NCBI GenBank assembly: GCA_036677505.1
Contig: JAVBWK010000035.1
Coordinates: 62,001-126,000, forward strand
Length of the DNA: 64,000 nucleotides
From: UBA2227 sp036677505
GTDB taxonomy: Bacteria; Bacillota_I; Bacilli_A; Erysipelotrichales; Erysipelotrichaceae
Direction: 5' to 3'
The notes below the pieces were generated by a model, which was not told where the DNA came from, made no database searches, and worked only from the letters and a program-made list of their open reading frames with translations. Of the stretch, positions 1-7,572 are shown in pieces; within the stretch, counting starts at the first letter, position 1, and each line of letters starts with the position of its first letter. The position numbers were made by a program, and so were the translations under genes.

Positions 1-181
1 GGTACGATGTGTTGAGTGCGCGGTTAAACTCGTACTGATTTCCTTCGCTGATATCGATCCACGACCACTCTTCAACCCCCGTGCCCTCCATCACATACCG
101 ACCGGTTTTGATCGAAGTGGGTGAGCAAGCCATCAGTGAAAATGATAGGATCATAGTAAAAATCAGACAAATTTTCTTCAT
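1..181 (-). CDS. Lipoprotein, N-terminal part only (gene runs off the window start)
   Basis: An open frame on the minus strand begins at an ATG at 181-179 and stays open to base 1, giving 60 residues. The start has a GGAGGG ribosome binding site about 5 bases upstream. The N-terminus MKKICLIFTMILSFSLMACS is a lipoprotein signal peptide with a lipobox (LMAC, cysteine 19), so the protein is predicted to be lipid-anchored on the outer face of the membrane. The residues after the cysteine (SPTSIKTGRYVMEGTG) do not let me name a family. It is transcribed divergently from the ECF operon. Function unknown; the C-terminal part lies outside the window. Confidence 0.75.
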   Translation of the reverse strand, partial: MKKICLIFTMILSFSLMACSPTSIKTGRYVMEGTGVEEWSWIDISEGNQYEFNRALNTSY

Positions 182-266
182 TTAAATCCCTCCGTATCTC
201 TATATCTATCATACATCTTTTTATTGCTGAAACGATGAAACAAATGTGAGAATATTTGAACATTCA

Positions 267-295
267 TTGAATTATTTTTCAGTATGTCCTATAAT
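267..295 (+). promoter_or_regulatory. Promoter of the ECF transporter operon
   Basis: The -35 TTGAAT (267-272) and -10 TATAAT (290-295) are 17 bases apart. The first gene starts 47 bases downstream. I see no riboswitch or T-box fold in the short leader. Confidence 0.75.
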
Positions 296-341
296 CTGAT
301 TATGGTTAACATATAGCCACTCTGGGGAAAGGAGATCGTAT

Positions 342-917
342 ATGAAAAAGAATTTAGGCAGTCTTCTTCTGGGCAAATGGGATACACCGACCGTCGTTGC
401 CGTCGCCATTGGTGCCGCATTGTTTGGGGTTTTAATGAATTATGGATCGATTACGGTATTCACCAATACCCGTCTGACGACCGCGATGTTAGTTCCGGTC
501 ATCGTAGGCGGATTGTTTGGGGCTTTACCGGCAGCGGTCGCCTGTTTCTTTGGTAACGTGTTTGCGGATTTGCTTGGCGGCTGGGGTTACTGGTTTGACT
601 GGTCGACCGGCAATGCCGTGTTGGGTTTTTTGGTCGGTATGTTACCGGTGTACGGAGCTAATATCAAAGAAGGCAAATTTGATCTGAAACATGCTGCGAT
701 TTTTGCTGTGATTGCCGTATTGGCCAATATGCTTGCTTTCGGTGTCATCACTCCAATCATGACCGTGTTGTTATACGGCGGCGAACTGACGATCACCTTT
801 ATGCAGGCCTTTGCGGCTAACGTAAGCAATATCGCCGTATTGGTTATTGCCGGTATTCCGCTGTTGTTTGCTTTGGCCAAACGTTATGCCAAAGGCACCA
901 ATCTGAGCAGAGAATAA
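342..917 (+). CDS. ECF transporter substrate-binding (S) component, UPF0397-like
   Basis: This 191-residue membrane protein has about five to six hydrophobic segments. Its N-terminal region (GAALFGVLMNYGSI) and its glycine-rich pattern (VGGLFGALPAAVACFFGNVFADLLGGWGYWFDW) resemble UPF0397/YkoE-like S components, which bind a small substrate and dock onto an EcfT-ATPase module. The next two genes encode exactly such a module and overlap one another by 1 to 4 bases, so this is a dedicated (group I) ECF system. Members of this family have been proposed to carry methionine-related or thiamine-related substrates. The SAM hydrolase downstream makes a methionine- or adenosine-linked substrate attractive, but that is inference. 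The start follows GGGGAAAGGAG. Confidence 0.75.
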   Translation: MKKNLGSLLLGKWDTPTVVAVAIGAALFGVLMNYGSITVFTNTRLTTAMLVPVIVGGLFGALPAAVACFFGNVFADLLGGWGYWFDWSTGNAVLGFLVGMLPVYGANIKEGKFDLKHAAIFAVIAVLANMLAFGVITPIMTVLLYGGELTITFMQAFAANVSNIAVLVIAGIPLLFALAKRYAKGTNLSRE

Positions 918-2617
918 TGAAACAACCGTTGATAGAGTTTAAAGACTTCACGTTTCGATACAAATCACAAACGGTAGCAACTTTACACGATATCAATCTG
1001 ACAATATATGAGCATCAGAAAGTGCTGATCCTCGGTGCTTCGGGCAGCGGTAAATCAACGCTTGCGCACTGCATCAATGGTCTGATCCCGTTCTCTTTTG
1101 AAGGGGAAATCAAAGGCAGCTGTCGAATTGCTGGCATTGAGACGGTCAATGCCAGCATTTTTGATTTAAGCAAGCAGGTCGGGACCGTATTGCAAGACTC
1201 GGATGCCCAGTTTGTCGGATTGAGTGTCGGTGAAGATATTGCCTTTTCCCTTGAAAATGAAAATATCCCGCGCAAAGAAATGATCCCAAAAGTGCGGAAA
1301 GCCGCGACCGTGGTCGGGATGCAGGATTTTTTGGCAGCCGTTCCTTATCGGCTTTCTGGCGGACAAAAGCAGAAAGTATCGCTGGCCGGAGTCATTCATG
1401 AAAATGTACAGATCTTACTGTTTGATGAACCGTTGGCCTCGCTGGATCCGGCCATGGGGAAAACGGCCATTGAACTGATCGATGATTTATATAAACTCAA
1501 TCAAAAAACCGTGATCATCATCGAACATCGCCTGGAAGATGTATTGCATCGGCCGATCGATCGGATCATTCTGCTGGATGAAGGCCGCATCGTTGCCGAT
1601 ATGACCCCTGATCAACTGCTGGTCAGTGATTTACTCAAAAAGTATGGTATCCGTGAACCGCTGTACTTATCAGCACTCAGACATGCCGGATGTCAGGTGC
1701 TGACTTCAGATGGACCGTGTGATGTCCATACGATGGACCTCTCGCGATTTACTGATCAGCTGAAATCGTTTGAGGATACCTATGAGCCTTCACAAGAGAA
1801 GACATTCGATCAGAAACTGATTGAAGTGAAGAATGTGTCTTTCGCGTATGATAAAACGAAAGTATTAAAGAATATAACTTTTGATATTTATGCAGGTGAA
1901 AAAATCGCGATCATCGGTAAAAACGGTGCCGGCAAGAGTACGCTGGCTAAAATGCTGTGCGGTGTAATCCGACCCGATGAAGGATCGATCAACGTGAATC
2001 AGAACGATTATCTGACCATGACCATCAAAGAGTTGGGAGCGATGATCGGATATGTCATGCAAAATCCCAATCAGATGCTGGTCAAAGACATTATCAAAGA
2101 TGAGGTCGGACTGGCATTGAAACTGCGCAAGATGACCGATGAGCAAATTGAAGATAGGGTCAATGAGGTTTTAAAGACGTGCAACCTTTATGCTATGCGC
2201 AACTGGCCGGTCAGTGCCGTCAGTTACGGACAGCGCAAACGCATCACGATCGCGGCGATGTTGGCACTCAAACCGACAGTCATCTTGCTGGATGAGCCGA
2301 CAGCTGGCCAGGATTTCCGGCACTATACCGAAATCCTTTCGTTCTTAGAGGAGTTACACGAAAAAATGAATCTGACGATGCTGTTTATCACTCATGACAT
2401 GCATCTGGCCATCGAGTATACCGATCGTGCCATCGTGTTTGCGGATGGCGAATGCATTTGTGATGATCAGGTGTACAAAGTTTTGTCCGATCCAGGCATC
2501 ATAGAGCGTGCCAATCTGAAACAGACATCATTGTACAGTCTGGCCAAACGGATCGGCCGTTCTCCGCAAGCACTGATCGATCAGTTCATCTCGCTGGAAC
2601 GGGAGGGCAAACGATGA
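917..2617 (+). CDS. ECF transporter ATPase, two fused ATP-binding domains (YkoD-like)
   Basis: This 566-residue protein has two ABC ATPase domains in tandem. The first has Walker A GASGSGKST (about 42-50), signature LSGGQKQK and Walker B ILLFDEP. The second has Walker A GKNGAGKST, signature VSYGQRKR and Walker B VILLDEP. The signature of the second domain departs from the usual LSGGQ. It energises the ECF importer at the inner face of the membrane. The start codon overlaps the stop of the S component by one base (TAATG), which implies translational coupling. Fused double ATPases of this kind are typical of YkoD-type ECF systems and replace separate EcfA1/EcfA2 subunits. Confidence 0.9.
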   Translation: MKQPLIEFKDFTFRYKSQTVATLHDINLTIYEHQKVLILGASGSGKSTLAHCINGLIPFSFEGEIKGSCRIAGIETVNASIFDLSKQVGTVLQDSDAQFVGLSVGEDIAFSLENENIPRKEMIPKVRKAATVVGMQDFLAAVPYRLSGGQKQKVSLAGVIHENVQILLFDEPLASLDPAMGKTAIELIDDLYKLNQKTVIIIEHRLEDVLHRPIDRIILLDEGRIVADMTPDQLLVSDLLKKYGIREPLYLSALRHAGCQVLTSDGPCDVHTMDLSRFTDQLKSFEDTYEPSQEKTFDQKLIEVKNVSFAYDKTKVLKNITFDIYAGEKIAIIGKNGAGKSTLAKMLCGVIRPDEGSINVNQNDYLTMTIKELGAMIGYVMQNPNQMLVKDIIKDEVGLALKLRKMTDEQIEDRVNEVLKTCNLYAMRNWPVSAVSYGQRKRITIAAMLALKPTVILLDEPTAGQDFRHYTEILSFLEELHEKMNLTMLFITHDMHLAIEYTDRAIVFADGECICDDQVYKVLSDPGIIERANLKQTSLYSLAKRIGRSPQALIDQFISLEREGKR

Positions 2618-3471
2618 AAGAGAAATTTCTGATCAACGTGGTCCCTGGCGATACGTTTTTACATCAGCTCTCCGGCACGACGAAAGTCCGGCTGTTTGTG
2701 GTGTTATTGGTATTTATCACCATGTCCTTTGATTTACGTCTGATATTGCCGGTATTTATCCTGACGTGGATCGGCATCATCAGCGCTAAGCCCAACTGGA
2801 AACAGGTCAAAGTCATTATGGGCGTTGTTATCTTCTTCAATCTGCTAAACATCGTATTATTTTATGTCGCAAATCCGACGGTCGGGGAGTATTGGTGCAA
2901 TGATCTGACGATCATCGGACAGCTCAGTGACTACTTTGTATTTCCGGTCGAGACATTCTGGTATCTTTTTGTCCGTCTGATCAAAATGCTGACCAACTTT
3001 ACGGTTTCTCTGTGGTTTATCACGACGATCACTCCCAGTGAATTTGCGGCTGGGTTATATTCTTTAGGAGTGCCGTATAAAATCTGCACGGTCGTATCGC
3101 TGGGATTCAGGTACATTCCCGATATTGCCCGCGATTATGAAAACATCAAGATATCGATGCAGTTACGTGGTGTGGAAATGGATGCCAAACGCACCGGCGT
3201 CGGTCAGCGGCTGAAGCAAATGGTGCTGATTTTGGTGCCTCTGATCATCACGTCCTTTGACCGGGTTCAGACCATTGCCAATGGGATGGATTTGCGTGGT
3301 TACGGCCGGTTGAAGAAGCGTTCGTACTACTGTGAGCATGAACCGACCAAAGCGGATCGCATCGTACAGGCACTCACTTTATTGCTCTTTGTTTTCAGTA
3401 TTGGTTATATCATCAGTGTCAATGTCTGGCCGCCACAGACGCATATGTGGTGTCCGATCGTATGGAGGTAA
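2614..3471 (+). CDS. ECF transporter transmembrane (T) component, EcfT family
   Basis: This 285-residue protein has several transmembrane segments, followed by the cytoplasmic coupling region typical of EcfT (about 165-225). That region holds a short basic-acidic motif, MQLRGVEM, and a second A-R-G-like motif, MDLRGYGR. These helices contact the two ATPase domains. The gene overlaps the ATPase gene by four bases (ATGA), completing a three-gene ECF operon. The strict coupling supports 1:1 stoichiometry with the upstream ATPase. Confidence 0.88.
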   Translation: MKEKFLINVVPGDTFLHQLSGTTKVRLFVVLLVFITMSFDLRLILPVFILTWIGIISAKPNWKQVKVIMGVVIFFNLLNIVLFYVANPTVGEYWCNDLTIIGQLSDYFVFPVETFWYLFVRLIKMLTNFTVSLWFITTITPSEFAAGLYSLGVPYKICTVVSLGFRYIPDIARDYENIKISMQLRGVEMDAKRTGVGQRLKQMVLILVPLIITSFDRVQTIANGMDLRGYGRLKKRSYYCEHEPTKADRIVQALTLLLFVFSIGYIISVNVWPPQTHMWCPIVWR

Positions 3472-3473
3472 TC

Positions 3474-4826
3474 ATGATTCAAGTGAATGACGAATTTTTC
3501 AAACGATATACAGAAGTGTTATATCAATGTTTAAGCATTGCGACAGTGTATGACGAGAAGACGGTAAGTAACCGTGATCCTTATGGATCTATGGTTGCCA
3601 AGGGTTACCGCTGGGCAAAAGAATTGGGTGAATCACTGGGATTTAAAGTGATTGAAACACCCGGTCATGCGGTGGCCTGGTCGATTGGAAGCGGAGAACA
3701 AAGAGTCGAGGCAGTTTCGCATATGGATGTCGTGGGTGTCGGCGGTGACTGGTCGGTGGATCCCTTCGGTGCACAGATCATCGATGGAAAACTGTACGGC
3801 CGCGGAACACAGGACATGAAATCCGCGCTGGTCGCAACGATGATGGCATTGGTGTATATCAAAGAAAATAAGATTCCGATCAAGCATGAGCTTCGTGCTG
3901 TCTTTGGCATGGATGAAGAGCGGACTATGGAAGATATCGGCCATTATGTAAAACAGGAAGGTCAGCCGCTGTTCGCCTTTACTCCGGATGGGGCCTATCC
4001 GATCAGCGGTGGGGAAAAGGGGGCATTGATGTGGACGCTCAATTGTCCGTTTTCAGTACCAAAATTCATCCGCTTTACAGCTGGAACAGCGTGCAATGTC
4101 ATTTGTGACAAGGCAATGTTTATTGTTAGAGAACGGTTGGCGTTTGTAACAAAGGTTGCGGATGGGTTGAAGGTAAATTACAAAGCAAAAGAAACTGAAG
4201 AAGGTATCTTGGTGGAAGTGTTTGGCAAGGCAGCCCATGCCTCTGTTCCGCATCTGGGTCACAATGCAATCGTCGATGCACTGAATGTGTTGCGTCATAT
4301 CGTGCTCGATCCTAAGATCAAAGCGTTGTATCGTACGTTTCGGGATGCTTACGGACAAGGATTTGACGGTCAGTTCAACCATCCGGTGATGGGTGATCTG
4401 ACGAGCGGGTTGCATGTACTTCGAATTGAAAACGGCAAACTGTATGGCGAAGTGGATGTGCGATATCCTTTGGGCGTAAATAGCGAAGCGCTGACACAGC
4501 AGTTACAATCTTTGTTAAAGGATATTGAAGTGCGATTGGATTATGATGCCCGTGCATTACTGACAGATTTGGGGAATCCTTTTATCCGGGAGTGTATCCG
4601 GGTGTATCGCCAGTATACAGGAGATAACGAATCTTTGCCTCTAATCAGCGGCGGGGTCACTTATGCCAAGATGTATGATGGAATGTGTGTTCCTTATGGG
4701 ATCAAAGATCCGCGCTCTGCAACACCGATGCTTGCCCATCAGAAAGATGAGTATATCGAAGTCAGTTATTTAAGAGATGTATTGAACATAATGATCGAGG
4801 CAATGATTACTATTGCCAATGTCTAG
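3474..4826 (+). CDS. M20-family dipeptidase (PepV/Sapep-like)
   Basis: A 450-residue cytoplasmic zinc dipeptidase. Metal ligands and catalytic residues are visible: SHMDVV (His83, Asp85), GRGTQDMKS (Asp114) and the GMDEER pair (Glu148 catalytic, Glu149 ligand). The order and spacing fit PepV, although PepV usually reads GRGxxDDKG, so the DMKS variant is slightly unusual. I chose the ATG at 3474 because a GGAGGT site lies 4 bases upstream; an upstream GTG at 3447 would extend into ecfT. It lies 2 bases after the ecfT stop, so it is in the ECF operon and may process an imported or intracellular dipeptide. Confidence 0.85.
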   Translation: MIQVNDEFFKRYTEVLYQCLSIATVYDEKTVSNRDPYGSMVAKGYRWAKELGESLGFKVIETPGHAVAWSIGSGEQRVEAVSHMDVVGVGGDWSVDPFGAQIIDGKLYGRGTQDMKSALVATMMALVYIKENKIPIKHELRAVFGMDEERTMEDIGHYVKQEGQPLFAFTPDGAYPISGGEKGALMWTLNCPFSVPKFIRFTAGTACNVICDKAMFIVRERLAFVTKVADGLKVNYKAKETEEGILVEVFGKAAHASVPHLGHNAIVDALNVLRHIVLDPKIKALYRTFRDAYGQGFDGQFNHPVMGDLTSGLHVLRIENGKLYGEVDVRYPLGVNSEALTQQLQSLLKDIEVRLDYDARALLTDLGNPFIRECIRVYRQYTGDNESLPLISGGVTYAKMYDGMCVPYGIKDPRSATPMLAHQKDEYIEVSYLRDVLNIMIEAMITIANV

Positions 4827-4835
4827 AGGAGGCTT

Positions 4836-5669
4836 ATGAAACCATTGATCGTATTAATAACAGACTGGACGTACAAAGAAGGGGCCATCATGTCGATGAA
4901 AGGTGTGATGAAAACCATCGATCCCACCCTGGATATCACTGATGGCACCCACGAAATCCCTCAATATGATGTTTGGTCCGCATCGTATCGATTGCATCAG
5001 TCAATGCGGTTTTGGCCCAAAGGCACTGTATTTATCACGGTCGTCGATCCGGGAGTAGGAACCGCCCGGAAAGCCGTGGCGGCTCTGACGAAAGACGGAT
5101 ATATCGTAATATGTCCGGACAACGGTACGTTGACTCACATTGCAAAAGATCATGGAATACAGGAAGTCCGTCACTTGCATCCGCATTTGCGTCTGCCTTC
5201 GACCGTCGGAACCAGCATTTTCCATGGACGTGATATTTTCGGTTATGTCGGCGCTCTGTATGCCAGCGGGCGACTGACCTTTGAGCAGTTAGGCGAAACG
5301 TTTGATACAGATGAGGTCATTCGGTTGCCCGATCTGGAGTTCGGTGTTGGCGAAGGGATCATTTACGGACATTTAGAAATTGATGATCCAAACTTCGGCA
5401 ATGTATGGTCCAACATTCCGGTACAGCTGCTTTATGATGCGGGATTTACCCATGCGGATGATTTGCATGTGACCATACGGCACAATGATGAAGTTGTTTT
5501 TGACAATCATTTGCCGTTTCGGGCCTCGTTTGGATCAGTCGGTATCGGTGCGCCGGTTGCCTATGTCAATGAACTGATGGTCCTGGCCTTTGCGGTATGT
5601 CAGGGCAGCTTTGCGAAAACGTATCATGTCCGCTACGGGAATGACTGGAAAGTCCAAATTTCTCGATAA
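4836..5669 (+). CDS. S-adenosyl-L-methionine hydrolase (adenosine-forming), DUF62/SAM hydroxide adenosyltransferase
   Basis: A 277-residue protein with the DUF62 fold. Diagnostic motifs are LITDW near the start (Asp10), the VVDPGVGTARKA segment, and CPDNGTL; the C-terminal beta domain ends YHVRYGNDWKVQI. Characterised family members use water or hydroxide to split SAM into adenosine and L-methionine. It is the last gene of the ECF-dipeptidase operon, with an AGAGGAGG site and a 9-base gap. Its position suggests salvage or turnover of SAM-related metabolites linked to the imported substrate, which is inferred only from gene order. Confidence 0.88.
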   Translation: MKPLIVLITDWTYKEGAIMSMKGVMKTIDPTLDITDGTHEIPQYDVWSASYRLHQSMRFWPKGTVFITVVDPGVGTARKAVAALTKDGYIVICPDNGTLTHIAKDHGIQEVRHLHPHLRLPSTVGTSIFHGRDIFGYVGALYASGRLTFEQLGETFDTDEVIRLPDLEFGVGEGIIYGHLEIDDPNFGNVWSNIPVQLLYDAGFTHADDLHVTIRHNDEVVFDNHLPFRASFGSVGIGAPVAYVNELMVLAFAVCQGSFAKTYHVRYGNDWKVQISR

Positions 5670-5678
5670 TTCTGTAAT

Positions 5679-5733
5679 TTCACATATTTTTACATAATCT
5701 GAACAAATTTCAACCGACTTTATTTGATATATT
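5679..5733 (+). promoter_or_regulatory. Promoter with TTCACATA direct repeat upstream of candidate sRNA A
   Basis: TTCACATA at 5679-5686 and TTTACATA at 5689-5696 form a 10-bp-period direct repeat. Exactly 31 bases later is the -10 TATATT (5728-5733). There is no good TTGACA -35 box, as expected for an activator-dependent promoter. The same layout occurs at 7289-7343. Confidence 0.6.
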
Positions 5734-5739
5734 AGTCTT

Positions 5740-5858
5740 GCAAGAGAGATCTTGCACTGTATGGATCCTCTTCTCCTACATAATATCCCCTTTTGAATAC
5801 CATACAGATATTCTTTCCCCTTATAAATAGTGAAAAAAGACCGGAGACGGTCTTTTTT
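5740..5858 (+). ncRNA. Candidate small RNA A (three hairpins, C/U-rich loop)
   Basis: About 119 bases with no ORF. A first hairpin starts at the predicted +1 (GCAAGA-GAGA-TCTTGC, 5740-5755). A second has a perfect 8-bp stem (CTGTATGG 5757-5764 with CCATACAG 5800-5807). Its large loop contains TCCTCTTCTCCT and ATCCCC, complementary to Shine-Dalgarno sequences. A single-stranded CTTTCCCCTT follows, then a terminator at 5833-5858 (GACCG-GAGA-CGGTC followed by TTTTTT). The layout resembles trans-acting small RNAs of Gram-positive bacteria that bind ribosome binding sites through C-rich loops. It is not a family I recognise by name. An alternative is a terminated leader. Confidence 0.6.
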
Positions 5859-5887
5859 CCACCCCTTAAATAATTATCATAACCAGA

Positions 5888-5916
5888 TTGACTAATTATG
5901 TTAATTATTTTAAAAT
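5888..5916 (+). promoter_or_regulatory. Promoter of DUF1836-degV
   Basis: TTGACT (5888-5893) and TAAAAT (5911-5916) are 17 bases apart. The promoter lies just downstream of the sRNA A terminator, so the operon is transcribed independently of it. Confidence 0.65.
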
Positions 5917-5939
5917 AAAGAAGAATGTGAGGTGTTATG

Positions 5940-6446
5940 ATGAGTCATGAGCATTTACCCCGATGGGAAGAACTGCCGGACATCGATTTGTATATGGATC
6001 AGGTGCTGAGTCTGACCGACCGATATCTCAATCCGATGGGATTGCGTCCGTTGACAGCAGCGATGATCAACAACTATGTGAAGCTTCAGTTGATTCCCAA
6101 GCCGGTAGGAAAGAGGTATACCCGCAAGCATGTGGCTTTCATCTTTGCGATCGCGGTACTGAAGGATGTTTTCGAAATCGTTCAGATCAAATCCGGTGTG
6201 CAGACCCAGATCCATCTGCTAGGATTAAAAAATGCGTATAATCTGTTTACCCAGGAAATCGAGAATGCAATGTCGCTATTGAGCAAGCAGTGTGAAACGT
6301 CATCGCCGATAGCTTTGCTTGAAGGTCCGATCGAAGATAACACCATCATCATGAAGCTGGCCGCGTTGGCCTTTGCCTCCAAACGTCTGACCGCCAATAT
6401 CATTAATATGAAAGAACAAGAGAAAGTGAACGAACAAGATGAATGA
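5940..6446 (+). CDS. DUF1836 domain-containing protein
   Basis: A protein of 168 residues. The N-terminal half (LPRWEELPDIDLYMDQVLSL, then LTAAMINNYVKLQLIPKPVGKRYTRKHVA) is the DUF1836 signature, a predicted winged-helix-like domain with a MerR-like recognition helix. Family members are thought to be regulators, but no target is known to me. Two ATGs are possible (5937 and 5940); 5940 is better spaced (7 bases) from GAGG. It overlaps degV by 8 bases, and this pairing with degV hints at a shared role. Confidence 0.8.
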   Translation: MSHEHLPRWEELPDIDLYMDQVLSLTDRYLNPMGLRPLTAAMINNYVKLQLIPKPVGKRYTRKHVAFIFAIAVLKDVFEIVQIKSGVQTQIHLLGLKNAYNLFTQEIENAMSLLSKQCETSSPIALLEGPIEDNTIIMKLAALAFASKRLTANIINMKEQEKVNEQDE

Positions 6447-7287
6447 AAAAGTAGCCATTTTAACCGATTCGGGCAGTGATGTTCCAATTGAAATCGTCAG
6501 AGAGTTGAATATATTTGTATTGCCCCTGCAAGTCAATTACAAAGAACGCAGTTATCGCGATGGCGTGGATATCGATGCGAAAACCGTGTATGAAGGGTTA
6601 GATAAGGAAGTTCCGACGACTTCGTTACCGTTGGGTTCGGATCTTACCGATTTGTTACAGAAAATAAAAGATGAAGGGTATACGAGGATATTGGCCGTGC
6701 TGTTATCCAGTGGACTTTCCGGTACGTTTAATATGGTGCGTCTGGCTGCGCATGATTCACCCATTCCCATGGACGTATTGGATACCAAAAACATCGGTAT
6801 CGGCAGCGGGATGTCTGCGATCAAGGCAGCCCGTTTGGCAAAAGCACAAGTTTCATATGATGAAATCGTCGATCAGACGAAGAAAGCGATTGAGAATACC
6901 AAGATTTACTTCGTTTTATCAACGTTGGAATATCTGAAACGTGGCGGTCGCATCGGCAAGGTTTCGGCGATGATCGGTTCAGCATTTGATATTAAACCGA
7001 TCATCACGTGCAATGAAGAGGGAATTTACACGACCGTCACCAAAGCACGCGGTCGCAGTCAGTCTTTGCGCAAGGTCGTTGAGTATGCCTGTCAATATGC
7101 GCAGGGAGCAGAGTCGGTAAATTTGGCTATCGCTCACGGCAATGCGTATCAGGAAGCCATCGACATAAAAGCAGACCTGCAGTCTTTGATCAATGGCATC
7201 AGTAAGGTATACATCGGACCGGTGTCTCCGGCCTTGGGTGTTCATACCGGACCGGGACTGATCGGAATTTGTGTTCAGAAGAACTGA
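6439..7287 (+). CDS. DegV family protein (fatty-acid-binding)
   Basis: A 282-residue DegV protein with the family motifs TDSGSDVP (about 10-17), PTTSLP, LSSGLSGTF and the lid region LEYLKRGGRIGKVSAMIGSAFDIKPII. DegV/FakB proteins bind a fatty acid and present it to the kinase FakA; no FakA partner is in this window. The start lies inside the end of the DUF1836 gene with only a weak ribosome binding site, so translational coupling is likely. Confidence 0.9.
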   Translation: MNEKVAILTDSGSDVPIEIVRELNIFVLPLQVNYKERSYRDGVDIDAKTVYEGLDKEVPTTSLPLGSDLTDLLQKIKDEGYTRILAVLLSSGLSGTFNMVRLAAHDSPIPMDVLDTKNIGIGSGMSAIKAARLAKAQVSYDEIVDQTKKAIENTKIYFVLSTLEYLKRGGRIGKVSAMIGSAFDIKPIITCNEEGIYTTVTKARGRSQSLRKVVEYACQYAQGAESVNLAIAHGNAYQEAIDIKADLQSLINGISKVYIGPVSPALGVHTGPGLIGICVQKN

Positions 7288-7288
7288 T

Positions 7289-7343
7289 TTCACATATTTT
7301 CACATAATGAAACGAAATTATACACAATCTTATTTTGTATAGT
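7289..7343 (+). promoter_or_regulatory. Promoter with TTCACATA direct repeat upstream of candidate sRNA B
   Basis: Two perfect TTCACATA copies (7289-7296 and 7299-7306) are followed after 31 bases by the -10 TATAGT (7338-7343). The repeat period (10 bp) and the distance to the -10 box match the site at 5679-5733 exactly. No consensus -35 is present. Confidence 0.62.
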
Positions 7344-7349
7344 TAAGTT

Positions 7350-7414
7350 GTGAAATTCCTTCTCCCTTTCTCTAGGAATATCGTCTGAAAGAACCGTTGC
7401 CCCGGTTCTTTTTT
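7350..7414 (+). ncRNA. Candidate small RNA B
   Basis: A roughly 65-base unit with no ORF. The stem ATTCCT (7355-7360) pairs with AGGAAT (7374-7379) and exposes the loop TCTCCCTTTCTCT, a pyrimidine-only anti-Shine-Dalgarno-like sequence. A terminator follows at 7388-7414 (AAAGAACCG with CGGTTCTTT, then a T run). It could also simply terminate degV transcription; the separate promoter argues for its own transcript. Confidence 0.58.
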
Positions 7415-7429
7415 CATTTTCGGGTAAAT

Positions 7430-7458
7430 TTGACATTATTTACTATTGAGTTTATGAT
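7430..7458 (+). promoter_or_regulatory. Strong promoter upstream of the NUDIX leader
   Basis: The consensus -35 TTGACA (7430-7435), a 17-base spacer and -10 TATGAT (7453-7458) are present. Predicted transcription starts near 7465, about 108 bases before the NUDIX start codon. Confidence 0.8.
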
Positions 7459-7464
7459 GATATT

Positions 7465-7564
7465 GGGTTAATCCCGTGATCATATTCACCCATGGAACAA
7501 ATTCTCCCCCACAATAGTATTCCGTCGGGTAATATGACGAAGAGGACGCAATCGCGTCCTTTTT
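7465..7564 (+). ncRNA. Candidate small RNA or attenuator leader E before the NUDIX gene
   Basis: The leader folds into a stem (7489-7497 with 7520-7529, one bulge) whose loop contains TTCTCCCCCACA. It ends in a Rho-independent terminator, AGGACGC-AATC-GCGTCCT (7543-7560) plus TTTT, placed immediately before the GGAGG site (7565-7569) of the NUDIX gene. It may be a terminated small RNA, or a cis element in which the C-rich loop sequesters GGAG or the terminator controls read-through. Confidence 0.55.
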
Positions 7565-7572
7565 GGAGGAAT

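Noticed and set aside
182..341. Possible SAM or methionine riboswitch before the ECF operon
   Set aside because: The leader after the predicted promoter is under 50 bases and has no conserved core or terminator.
7492..7572. N-terminal extension of the NUDIX protein from the ATG at 7492
   Set aside because: It would translate through a C-rich hairpin and a terminator; the ATG at 7573 has a strong ribosome binding site.
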